DNA of 56,126 nucleotides from Porphyromonas sp. (GTDB lineage: Bacteria; Bacteroidota; Bacteroidia; Bacteroidales; Porphyromonadaceae): contig JASBZK010000011.1 in assembly GCA_029983505.1 (NCBI GenBank), positions 1 through 56,126 of the forward strand. Direction: 5' to 3'. The notes beneath the pieces are model-generated. The model made no database searches, was not told where the DNA came from, and saw only the letters and a program-made list of their open reading frames with translations. This document shows, in pieces, positions 25,858 to 32,748 of this stretch. Every line of letters begins with the position of its first letter. Position 1 is the first letter of the stretch. Position numbers and translations under genes: made by a program.

Positions 25858-25926
25858 CAATCCCTATCATTTAAGCCGTTTTTGGGCGGTTTGCAGACCG
25901 AAATTGTCCCATCTCTGCGTTAAATT

Positions 25927-26853
25927 TCATATTTCACCCACTATTTTCGCGCTTATCAGCTCTGTGAGGTCGTCTATTTGGATGTCTTTGGTGACTACTT
26001 TCAGCTCCTTATCGAAGAAATAGAGGGTAGGATAGGCGCGGACGTCCAGAAGTTCCTTTAGGATGATGTCCATTTTGGCGTCCAGACCCGAGATTGCATA
26101 GTCCGGGACAAACTTTTGTTCCGCTTTCCAGAGATCCCGGTCTTCTGCACTCGTGATCGCCACGAGATTGATCTTGCCTTCCTCCACCCAACGGCGGTAA
26201 CTGCTGTGGTCGCTAAGGTACTGCATCAGGGCGTGGCAGGTGGAGCACCCTATGTTATAGACGAGGAGGACTGTGGGTTTGCCGAGCATTTCTTTCAGCC
26301 TGTGTGTCTTGCCGTCCGGGGTGAGGTACTCGATGTCCGGCGCGTCGCTTCCGGGCTTATTCATACCCATCAGTCTTATTTTGTCTGCCAGCACGATCTT
26401 TTGGGCATCCGAAAGCTTCCCTGCCTTGCGTGCTTCGTCCATTACCGAGAGGTAGAGGCTGTCGCTGAATAGCGGGGAGGCAGCCGTGCCGAAGTACTTC
26501 TCCGTCATGGCAATCATTACGGAGTCTGCGAAGGCGTCCGACTTCGAGAAAAAAGCTTTGCTTGCTTCCCCCAGTGCCCGGACGCCGGCCACGTCGCCGA
26601 TGGCGAAGTAGTTTACGAGAAACTGTTCGCCCGCGTCTCTGTCACGAAACATCGTCGAGTCCACATACGTGTAGTCTTGCCATACGCGGCTGAGGATGTA
26701 CCCGGCTCGTGCATCGGGAGCCGTGATGGTCACCGGCGGGGTGGCAAACTTGGGTAATTCGAGCGGTACTTTCTTCTGAGAATAGGCTCCTTGGCACCCC
26801 GAAAGGAAGACCAGGACGAAGAGGCATAAAAATGCCGGAGAGAGGCGTTTCAT
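25927..26853 (-). CDS. Thioredoxin-fold lipoprotein (DUF5106/TlpA-like)
   Basis: A 308-aa exported protein with a lipoprotein signal (CLFVLVFLSGC, lipid cysteine near residue 20). The first half (about 35-165) is helical and resembles the DUF5106 region that precedes thioredoxin domains in Bacteroidetes. The second half (about 170-305) is a thioredoxin fold: PDIEYLTPDGKTHRLKEMLGKPTVLLVYNIGCSTCHA with the CxxC pair CSTC, and the cis-proline loop RAYPTLYFFD. Such proteins reduce or rearrange disulfides in the periplasm, or act in stress. It is a single gene; array 7 lies upstream. The redox pair is intact. The substrate is unknown. Confidence 0.88.
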   Translation of the reverse strand: MKRLSPAFLCLFVLVFLSGCQGAYSQKKVPLELPKFATPPVTITAPDARAGYILSRVWQDYTYVDSTMFRDRDAGEQFLVNYFAIGDVAGVRALGEASKAFFSKSDAFADSVMIAMTEKYFGTAASPLFSDSLYLSVMDEARKAGKLSDAQKIVLADKIRLMGMNKPGSDAPDIEYLTPDGKTHRLKEMLGKPTVLLVYNIGCSTCHALMQYLSDHSSYRRWVEEGKINLVAITSAEDRDLWKAEQKFVPDYAISGLDAKMDIILKELLDVRAYPTLYFFDKELKVVTKDIQIDDLTELISAKIVGEI

Positions 26854-26917
26854 ACTGTTGAAAGATGATGAGAGGTGAATTTTGACCCCACGGAGACCCT
26901 GTGACGGGAGCTAATCC

Positions 26918-26996
26918 GGTACAGACCTACACAAACTTTTGGTACAGACCGAAAATTAAATCCCGGTACGGTACGGAAGAAATTCCCGACCGTACC
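26918..26996. repeat. 23-bp pitch repeat array 7
   Basis: Units at 26918 (GGTACAGACC), 26941 (GGTACAGACC), 26965 (GGTACGGTAC) and 26987 (CGACCGTACC); pitches 23, 24 and 22. The third and fourth units form an inverted pair: CGGTACGGT and ACCGTACCG. The array lies between the thioredoxin-fold gene start and the CoA-transferase stop, both minus. Confidence 0.78.
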
Positions 26997-27042
26997 GAGA
27001 TTTCGGTTTCCTGTCATAGGACAGAGGGATAAGGGTGACGCC

Positions 27043-28539
27043 TTATTTCCTAAACTTGCTGAAGTCCGTGTTAAGCATCGAGCCGGATCGCATCAGCTCG
27101 CGGTGGAACTCGTGAGCGGCGTCAAGGTTGTGCGCCGTCTGGCCTTTCGTCGCGATCTCAAGGTATTCTTTGAGGAGGGGACGATACTCGGGGTGAACGA
27201 CGTTATTGATGATTTCCTGTGCACGTTGGCGCGGAGACTTATTCCTGAGGTCGGCGATGCCGTATTCGCTGATGATGATCTTCACGGAGTGCTCGGTGTG
27301 GTCGACGTGGCTCACGAAGGGCACGAAGCTCGATATGGCATCCCCTTTGTTGGTGGACGCGGTGGTGAAGATGGAGATGTAGGCAGAGCGCGTGAAGTCT
27401 CCCGATCCGCCGATACCGTTCATCATACGGGTGCCGGTGACGTGTGTGGAGTTGATATTGCCGTAGATGTCGGCTTCCAGGGCGGTGTTGATGGCGATGA
27501 GACCGAGGCGGCGGATGACTTCGGGGTTATTGGAGATCTCGGCGGGACGAAGCACCACTTTGTCGCGGAAGAAATCGAGATCCTTGTAGAACTCCCTGAT
27601 GGTGTCGCGAGAGACGGAGAGGGAGCACCCGCTGGCAAACTTTACTTTGCCCTTGCGGATCATATTGATGACGGAGTCTTGGATTACCTCCGTGTAGACC
27701 TGGAAAGGCGGGATCTTATCGCTCGCACCCATGGCTCCGAGTACGGCATTGGCGACGTTGCCCACGCCGGACTGGACGGGAAGGAATTCTTTCGGGATGC
27801 GCCCGGCCTCTATTTCCTGCACGAGGAACCTTGCCACGTTCTCGCCGATGGCCTTGGTGACGTCGTCAAGGGGCGTGAACGAAGAGTCGTCATTGGGCGC
27901 TTCGGTCTTCACGACGGCTACGATCTTTTTGGGATCTACCTTGATGCAGTCGCTGCCGATGCGGTCGCTCGGCTTGGTGATCATAATCGGTTCGCGATAG
28001 GGGGGATCTTTGAGCTCGAGGAGGTCATGGAAGCCTCTGAGTTCCTTCGGGACGAGGGTGTTGAGCTCGATGATGATCTTGTCTGCCATAGAGCAGAAAG
28101 TGGGGCAGTTGCCCACGCCGCTGGTGATAACGATCTCGCCGTTTTCGGTGACGTCGCAGGCTTCCACTACGGCCACGTTGATTTTGCCGAAGAACCCGTA
28201 GCGGAGTTCCTGTGCGACCATAGAGAGGTGGAGGTCCGCAAAGTCCACACCGCCTGCGTTCGTGAGGGCACGAAGGCTCTTATTGGTCTGATACGGGGTG
28301 CGGAAGCTTATGGCTTCGGCGCGTGCCAGTTCGCCGTCGAGGCGGTCGCCTGTGGAAGCGCCGGTGAATACACGGATTTTGAAAGGACGACCGGCTTCGT
28401 GCTCGGCTTTAGCAATCTCTGCAAGAGCCACAGGAACCACTTTGGGGCTGCCTGCGTGCGTGAATCCGCTGAAGCCTACGGCATCGCCGTCTTTAATGAG
28501 TTTTGCCGCTTCTTCGGCGGACATAAAGTTTAGTGCCAT
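27043..28539 (-). CDS. Acetyl-CoA hydrolase/transferase family CoA-transferase
   Basis: A 498-aa protein of the cat1/acetyl-CoA hydrolase group, which moves CoA between acyl-CoA and a carboxylate such as acetate, propionate, butyrate or succinate. The catalytic glutamate that forms the gamma-glutamyl-CoA thioester is Glu284 in FQVYTEVIQDS. GSGDFTRSAYISIFTT and the GNIN-THVTGTRMMNGIGG segment are typical of the family. In Porphyromonas and relatives such enzymes end the acetate, propionate or butyrate fermentation routes. The exact substrate cannot be read from sequence. It follows the small membrane-protein gene by 28 bp and shares its promoter at 29062-29093. Confidence 0.93.
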   Translation of the reverse strand: MALNFMSAEEAAKLIKDGDAVGFSGFTHAGSPKVVPVALAEIAKAEHEAGRPFKIRVFTGASTGDRLDGELARAEAISFRTPYQTNKSLRALTNAGGVDFADLHLSMVAQELRYGFFGKINVAVVEACDVTENGEIVITSGVGNCPTFCSMADKIIIELNTLVPKELRGFHDLLELKDPPYREPIMITKPSDRIGSDCIKVDPKKIVAVVKTEAPNDDSSFTPLDDVTKAIGENVARFLVQEIEAGRIPKEFLPVQSGVGNVANAVLGAMGASDKIPPFQVYTEVIQDSVINMIRKGKVKFASGCSLSVSRDTIREFYKDLDFFRDKVVLRPAEISNNPEVIRRLGLIAINTALEADIYGNINSTHVTGTRMMNGIGGSGDFTRSAYISIFTTASTNKGDAISSFVPFVSHVDHTEHSVKIIISEYGIADLRNKSPRQRAQEIINNVVHPEYRPLLKEYLEIATKGQTAHNLDAAHEFHRELMRSGSMLNTDFSKFRK

Positions 28540-28567
28540 TTTCGATTGTCTTTGATTGACTATGATG

Positions 28568-29038
28568 TTAAAAGTACTTCGGTTCTAATATCTCTTTGAG
28601 TACGATCCCTTTCTTCAGAAGGTTCCTCTTGGCTTTTGGCTCGGACGGAAGGAAAGACGAAGAGGGGTGGGGCGCGTCTTCTTCGAGGACTTTGATCTGC
28701 AACTCCCTTTCGCCCAAGGCTTCGCCCGGACTCATCACCGGGGCAGCGAAGGACGTGCCTTCGAGATTGGGACGGAAGTCGCCCATAGTCTCTTCTCCGG
28801 CTTGCTTAAGTCGCTTTTCCTTCTTCTTACGGGCTTTTTTCGTGGCTTCCTTCTTATCTCCGTCTTCGTCATCGATCCACTCGGCTTGATCCACAAACCG
28901 TCTGAGCCGCTTCTCGAGGTCTCCCCGGAAAGTGGCCGTGTCTCCGGTCTCGAGCTTTGGCGCCATCTTTTTAACCAAAGGCCCAACCAGACTTGCGATG
29001 AAATAGACACCCACAAGGATGCCGAACAGTGTACCCAT
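28568..29038 (-). CDS. Hypothetical single-pass membrane protein
   Basis: A 156-aa protein that I do not recognise by name. One N-terminal transmembrane helix (MGTLFGILVGVYFIASLVGPLV, residues 1-22) is followed by a highly charged cytoplasmic part with a lysine-rich stretch (about 65-82, KKEATKKARKKKEKRLKQ). The C-terminus KKGIVLKEILEPKYF resembles the short conserved tail of several uncharacterised Bacteroidetes proteins. It has a strong promoter 24 bp upstream and is followed closely by the CoA-transferase gene, with which it must be co-transcribed. No function is inferred. Confidence 0.75.
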   Translation of the reverse strand: MGTLFGILVGVYFIASLVGPLVKKMAPKLETGDTATFRGDLEKRLRRFVDQAEWIDDEDGDKKEATKKARKKKEKRLKQAGEETMGDFRPNLEGTSFAAPVMSPGEALGERELQIKVLEEDAPHPSSSFLPSEPKAKRNLLKKGIVLKEILEPKYF

Positions 29039-29061
29039 ATCTTTTTGGTAATTTTGTGGTT

Positions 29062-29093
29062 CAAAATTAAGTAATTACCGCCTAACAGCCAAA
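29062..29093 (-). promoter_or_regulatory. Promoter of the membrane protein/CoA-transferase unit
   Basis: On the minus strand TTTG (plus 29090-29093), a 20-bp spacer and TAATTTTG (plus 29062-29069) match the consensus. The start would be near 29055, leaving a leader of about 17 nt. Confidence 0.72.
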
Positions 29094-29115
29094 TTTTTCC
29101 CATAGTGGGCGGTTA

Positions 29116-29123
29116 TATTTTTG
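29116..29123 (+). promoter_or_regulatory. Candidate -7 element for miaB
   Basis: TATTTTTG fits TAnnTTTG. A start about 7 nt downstream would coincide with the miaB ATG at 29129, so the mRNA could be leaderless. No -33 element is visible. Confidence 0.3.
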
Positions 29124-29128
29124 CCCAA

Positions 29129-30472
29129 ATGAATCTTCAAAACCAAGATAAACGTCTTTACCTTGAGACCTACGGCTGCCAAATGAACGTGGCGGACTCC
29201 GAGGTGGTCGCCGCCGTGATGAAAACGGCGGGCTATACGGTTACTGACCGCATCGACGACGCGGACGCGGTCTTCCTGAACACCTGCTCTGTGCGCGAAA
29301 ACGCAGAGCACAAGATCTATGCCCGTCTCAGTCAGATCGATGCGCTGCGCAAAAAGCAAAACCCAGACCTCATCATAGGCGTCCTCGGCTGCATGGCGGA
29401 ACGCGTCAAAGAAGACCTTATCGAGCACCACCACGCGGACCTTGTGGCGGGACCGGATGCCTATATGGACCTGCCCCAGCTCATCGCTTCGGCAGAAACG
29501 GGAGAGAAGGCCATCAATGTGGCGCTCTCGGTGGAGCAAACGTATAAGGACGTCATACCCGTAAAGCTCGAAGGGCTCCACATCTCCGGGTTCCTCTCCA
29601 TTATGAGAGGCTGCAATAAGTTCTGCACCTACTGCATCGTCCCCTACACACGTGGGCGGGAGCGCTCGCGGGAGGCAGAGAGCATCCTTAGGGAGTTTAA
29701 GGTGATGCAGGCTCAGGGCTACCGGGAAGTGACCCTCTTGGGGCAAAGCGTCAATTCATACCGCTACACCGATCCCGAGACAGGCGTGGTGACCGATTTC
29801 CCCGCTTTGCTTGAGCTTCTTGCCACGACGGCTCCCGACATCCGCATCCGTTTCACCAGCCCGCACCCCAAGGATATGACAGACGAGACGATAGCTATGA
29901 TGGCGAAATACCCCAATATCTGCCAGCACATCCATTTCCCCTTGCAGAGCGGTTCAAACGAAGTCCTCAAAAGGATGCACCGCGGCTACACCAAGGAGTG
30001 GTACCTCGACCGCGTCCGAAAGATCAAGGAGCTCATCCCCGACTGCGCCATCTCTGCAGACATCATCTGCGGTTTCTGCGGGGAGACGGAGGCGGATTTC
30101 TTGGAGACACTTGCTGTGATGGAAGAGGTTCCGTTTGACAGCGCGTTTATGTTCAAGTACTCCAACCGCCCCGGCACGCTGGCTGCCAAAAAGATGGCGG
30201 ACGACGTGCCGGAAGAGGTGAAACTCGAGAGACTCGCCCGGATGATCGACTTGCAGCAGAAGCTCTCTCTGGAGAGCAATCTCCGGGATGTGGGTAAGAC
30301 GTTTGAGGTCCTCATCGAAGGATTCAGCAAGAAGTCCCGTGACCAATACTACGGGCGGACTTCTCAAAATAAAGTCCTTGTCTTTGACAAAAAGAACCAC
30401 CGCATCGGCGATAACGTAACCGCGGTGGTGGACGAGGCGACTTCTGCCACGCTCCTCGGACACACTATTTGA
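29129..30472 (+). CDS. miaB: tRNA-2-methylthio-N6-dimethylallyladenosine synthase MiaB
   Basis: A 447-aa radical-SAM methylthiotransferase that converts i6A37 to ms2i6A37 in tRNAs reading UNN codons. The N-terminal domain carries the auxiliary cluster cysteines (Cys17 in YGCQMN, the cysteine of NTCSVRENAEHK and that of VLGCMAER). The radical-SAM cysteines are in RGCNKFCTYC (about 162, 166 and 169), followed by PYTRGRERSR. A TRAM domain closes the protein (about 375-440). I use the start MNLQNQDKRLYLETYGCQ at 29129, not the ATG 24 bp earlier, because it fits the family N-terminus. Monocistronic; convergent with the OadA-like gene. Confidence 0.96.
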   Translation: MNLQNQDKRLYLETYGCQMNVADSEVVAAVMKTAGYTVTDRIDDADAVFLNTCSVRENAEHKIYARLSQIDALRKKQNPDLIIGVLGCMAERVKEDLIEHHHADLVAGPDAYMDLPQLIASAETGEKAINVALSVEQTYKDVIPVKLEGLHISGFLSIMRGCNKFCTYCIVPYTRGRERSREAESILREFKVMQAQGYREVTLLGQSVNSYRYTDPETGVVTDFPALLELLATTAPDIRIRFTSPHPKDMTDETIAMMAKYPNICQHIHFPLQSGSNEVLKRMHRGYTKEWYLDRVRKIKELIPDCAISADIICGFCGETEADFLETLAVMEEVPFDSAFMFKYSNRPGTLAAKKMADDVPEEVKLERLARMIDLQQKLSLESNLRDVGKTFEVLIEGFSKKSRDQYYGRTSQNKVLVFDKKNHRIGDNVTAVVDEATSATLLGHTI

Positions 30473-30513
30473 GGCAGTTTCGTCCATTAGGGACCTTTGA
30501 AAAAGGGCTCGGG

Positions 30514-30539
30514 ATACGAAAAACGTCAGTTTTTCGTAT
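30514..30539 (+). terminator. Terminator-like hairpin after miaB
   Basis: A perfect 11-bp inverted repeat, ATACGAAAAAC (30514-30524) and GTTTTTCGTAT (30529-30539), with loop GTCA. Its U-rich 3' arm partly replaces a separate T-run. Confidence 0.5.
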
Positions 30540-30560
30540 GAGACTTTGCAGAATGCCTCA

Positions 30561-30623
30561 AGCCCCTAACCCCCTAAAGGGGGCGTTTGGTGTTTGTTTC
30601 CCCCTTTAGGGGGTTAGGGGGCT
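30561..30623. repeat. Large inverted repeat with CCCCCTAAAGGGGG-type arms
   Basis: The left arm (30561-30583, AGCCCCTAACCCCCTAAAGG then GGG) is the reverse complement of the right arm (30600-30623) except for one extra G; the loop is 16 nt. Both arms also contain a nested palindrome CCCCCTAAAGGGGG or CCCCTTTAGGGGG. It sits between convergent genes and is unrelated to the 23-bp arrays. It could be a strong structure in RNA or a REP-like mobile hairpin. Confidence 0.85.
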
Positions 30624-30711
30624 TACACGTACACGACCAAGCCCGAATGCCGATAGTAACGCAGCAGGTGAGGTATTATGAAAGGTCTCCTATTAGGGAC
30701 GCGAGAAAATT

Positions 30712-30790
30712 GGTACGTACCGGGGACTTTACGTCGGTCGTACCGGGGATAAAATTTCGGCCCGTATCTCACGAACGCGAGATACGGGCC
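30712..30790. repeat. 23-bp pitch repeat array 8
   Basis: Units at 30712 (GGTACGTACC), 30736 (GGTCGTACC, one base short), 30759 (GGCCCGTATC) and 30781 (GATACGGGCC); pitches 24, 23 and 22. The last two units are inverted to each other and form the terminator-like hairpin at 30751-30798. It lies in the 344-bp convergent gap between miaB and the OadA-like gene. Confidence 0.8.
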
Positions 30791-30798
30791 GAAATTTT
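30751..30798. terminator. Bidirectional terminator-like hairpin made from two inverted array units
   Basis: A perfect 20-bp inverted repeat (30751-30770 and 30779-30798) with an 8-nt loop. Its outer parts are AAAATTT and AAATTTT, so either strand gives a U-rich 3' arm, and it stands between two convergent genes 18 bp from the OadA-like stop codon. Confidence 0.65.
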
Positions 30799-30816
30799 TT
30801 GGGAGGTAAGGACGGA

Positions 30817-32700
30817 TCAGTGCTTGTTTTTCTTGTTCTTTTTGAGCTTGCCATTCTTGTAGGGCTTGTCTTCTACACGGACAAGTTTGCTCTTGAGGGT
30901 CTCGTCGTCCGTGTCGCTGAGATCGACTCCGTCAAGCGCGCTGTCCATATAGGCAATCACGTCGCCCTTGCGCACGAGGTGCCCTTGCTCTGCCACGATT
31001 TCGCGCACACGTCCCGAGATGAGTACGGGGACATCCACGGAGTAAGAGGCCGGTGTGGTGATGAAGGCGAATGTTTCGCCCGCAAGGTAGGGTGTGCCGA
31101 TAGCAGGCGCCACGGACTTGTCGACCATATCCAGTTCCCAGAAGAGCTGACCGCTCTCAGGAGCCGTGATCGGGGTAAGTGCGGCGCGCTCAAGGGCCTT
31201 GACATCGTCCTGAGTCCAGCCGTCTTTGGCTTCTTTCTCGGCTTTGAGCTTGGCGAGATCGGTCTCGAAGCGTTGCTTTGCAATGCCGCTGCGGAGGTCG
31301 AGGTACTGCTGTTCGTGCATCGCGAGTTCGAAGAGTTCTTCTTCGTCCTGCCCGTAGTCCCAACCCTTTTCGTCCATCATCTTGCGGTACTTATCCAGTT
31401 CGTCCGGATAGTTGAGCTGCGGGTCTTTGTCCGTAAATTCGAAGCCTTTTTCCTTGGCGAGGTTGACGATTTCCGGGTCGAGCTTACCGGGCAGTTTGCC
31501 CGACTTGCCGAGTATCATACCCCAGGACTTGTCGTCGATGGCCTGCCAGCGTCCTTCGCCACGCTCCATATTGAAGACGTTCATGAGGGCGATGTTCTTC
31601 ACATACTGGCTGAACGGCGTCACGAGTGGCGGGTAGCCGAGCTTGGGCCAAACGTACTGCACTTCGTCGAAGAGCTTCACCATCAGGTCGTCCATAGAGA
31701 TCTCCGGAGTGCCGCTCTGGCGGTGGAACATATTGATGGCGGAGAAAATCCCCTTCAGGTCGGCCATCATAGATCCCATCATACCGCCGGGGAGACCGGG
31801 TCCCACGAGGAGAGAGGTCATCTGGAGGTTGGTGAAGTTGGTGAAGTAGCCCAGGAAGTCGTCGAGGAACTCTTGCGTGAGCGCCCGGACTTTCATATAG
31901 GCATTCATATTGATCTCAGGCACGTCGAAGCCCGCGTCCTTGAGCATCGCCTGGATGGTGATGACGTCGGGGTGAATCTTGCCCCAAGAGAGCGGCTCTA
32001 CGGCTACATCAAGGATGTCGGCGCCGGCACGGGCGACTTCGAGCATAGAGGCTACCGAGAAACCGGGACCGGTGTGACCGTGGTACTCGATCGTGATGTC
32101 CGGGTGCTTGGCGCGAATCCCGGCGACGATCTTGCCGAGGGTGACGGGGCGTCCCACTCCGGCCATATCCTTGAGGCAGATTTCGTCCGCTCCGGCGGCG
32201 ATGAGCTCTTCGGCGATGCCGGTGTAGTACTCAACCGTATGCACCGGAGAGTAAGTGATGCAGAGAGAGGCTTGGGCGATCATACCCGCTTCTTTGGCAT
32301 ACTTGATGGAGGGGATGATGTTGCGGGTGTCGTTCAGCCCGTCAAAGATGCGGGTGATGTCGACGCCTTGAGCCTTCTTTACGCGGTACATCATACGGCG
32401 CACGTCCGCGGGTACGGGGTACATACGGAGGGCATTCAGACCGCGGTCGAGCATGTGGGTCTGTATGCCGACTTCGTTGAACGGTTTCGTGAAGGCACGC
32501 ACGGCCTTATTGGGGTTTTCTCCGTAGAGCAACTGAACCTGTTCGAAGGCTCCGCCATTCGTTTCGACGCGGGCGAAGCAGCCCATCTCGATGATGACCG
32601 GCGCAATCCGGGCGAGCTGATCGGCACGGGGCTGGTACTTGCCGGAGGACTGGTACATGTCCCGGTACATGAGACTGAATTTGATGGGTCTCTTTTCCAT
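30817..32700 (-). CDS. Oxaloacetate decarboxylase/pyruvate carboxylase subunit B-like carboxyltransferase with degenerate biotinyl domain
   Basis: A 627-aa protein. Residues 1-300 are the HMGL-like TIM barrel of the carboxyltransferase (FSLMYRDMYQSSGKY, ARVETNGGAFEQ, CLKDMAGVGRP, EYHGHTGPG). The PYC/OADA conserved domain follows (GLPGGMMGSMMADL, WPKLGYPPLVTPFSQYVKN). The C-terminal region (about 525-600) keeps the biotinyl-domain fold pattern, but the biotin-lysine motif (A/V-M-K-M) is replaced by TTPASYSVDVP, so it should not carry biotin itself. Such enzymes move CO2 between biotin and pyruvate or oxaloacetate; this one would need a separate biotin carrier. The start MEKRPIKFSL at 32700 is better than a frame five residues longer. 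The C-terminus is very lysine-rich. Confidence 0.88.
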   Translation of the reverse strand: MEKRPIKFSLMYRDMYQSSGKYQPRADQLARIAPVIIEMGCFARVETNGGAFEQVQLLYGENPNKAVRAFTKPFNEVGIQTHMLDRGLNALRMYPVPADVRRMMYRVKKAQGVDITRIFDGLNDTRNIIPSIKYAKEAGMIAQASLCITYSPVHTVEYYTGIAEELIAAGADEICLKDMAGVGRPVTLGKIVAGIRAKHPDITIEYHGHTGPGFSVASMLEVARAGADILDVAVEPLSWGKIHPDVITIQAMLKDAGFDVPEINMNAYMKVRALTQEFLDDFLGYFTNFTNLQMTSLLVGPGLPGGMMGSMMADLKGIFSAINMFHRQSGTPEISMDDLMVKLFDEVQYVWPKLGYPPLVTPFSQYVKNIALMNVFNMERGEGRWQAIDDKSWGMILGKSGKLPGKLDPEIVNLAKEKGFEFTDKDPQLNYPDELDKYRKMMDEKGWDYGQDEEELFELAMHEQQYLDLRSGIAKQRFETDLAKLKAEKEAKDGWTQDDVKALERAALTPITAPESGQLFWELDMVDKSVAPAIGTPYLAGETFAFITTPASYSVDVPVLISGRVREIVAEQGHLVRKGDVIAYMDSALDGVDLSDTDDETLKSKLVRVEDKPYKNGKLKKNKKNKH

Positions 32701-32712
32701 AGATAAGCAGTA

Positions 32713-32720
32713 CAAATATA
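32713..32720 (-). promoter_or_regulatory. Candidate -7 element before the OadA-like gene
   Basis: On the minus strand TATATTTG fits TAnnTTTG, but no TTTG is found 19-21 bp upstream. The gap to phoH is only 48 bp, so co-transcription with phoH is also possible. Confidence 0.3.
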
Positions 32721-32748
32721 TGTTTGTTGTTTGAGTAATATTCAGTGG

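Noticed and set aside
27103..28533. A 476-codon open frame on the plus strand over the CoA-transferase gene
   Set aside because: Antisense shadow of a gene with a clear catalytic motif and promoter on the other strand.
30799..32706. A 635-codon open frame on the plus strand over the OadA-like gene
   Set aside because: It is fully antisense to a well-recognised carboxyltransferase, has no domain character and is rich in His/Val/Gly/Glu as expected from the codon usage of the real gene.
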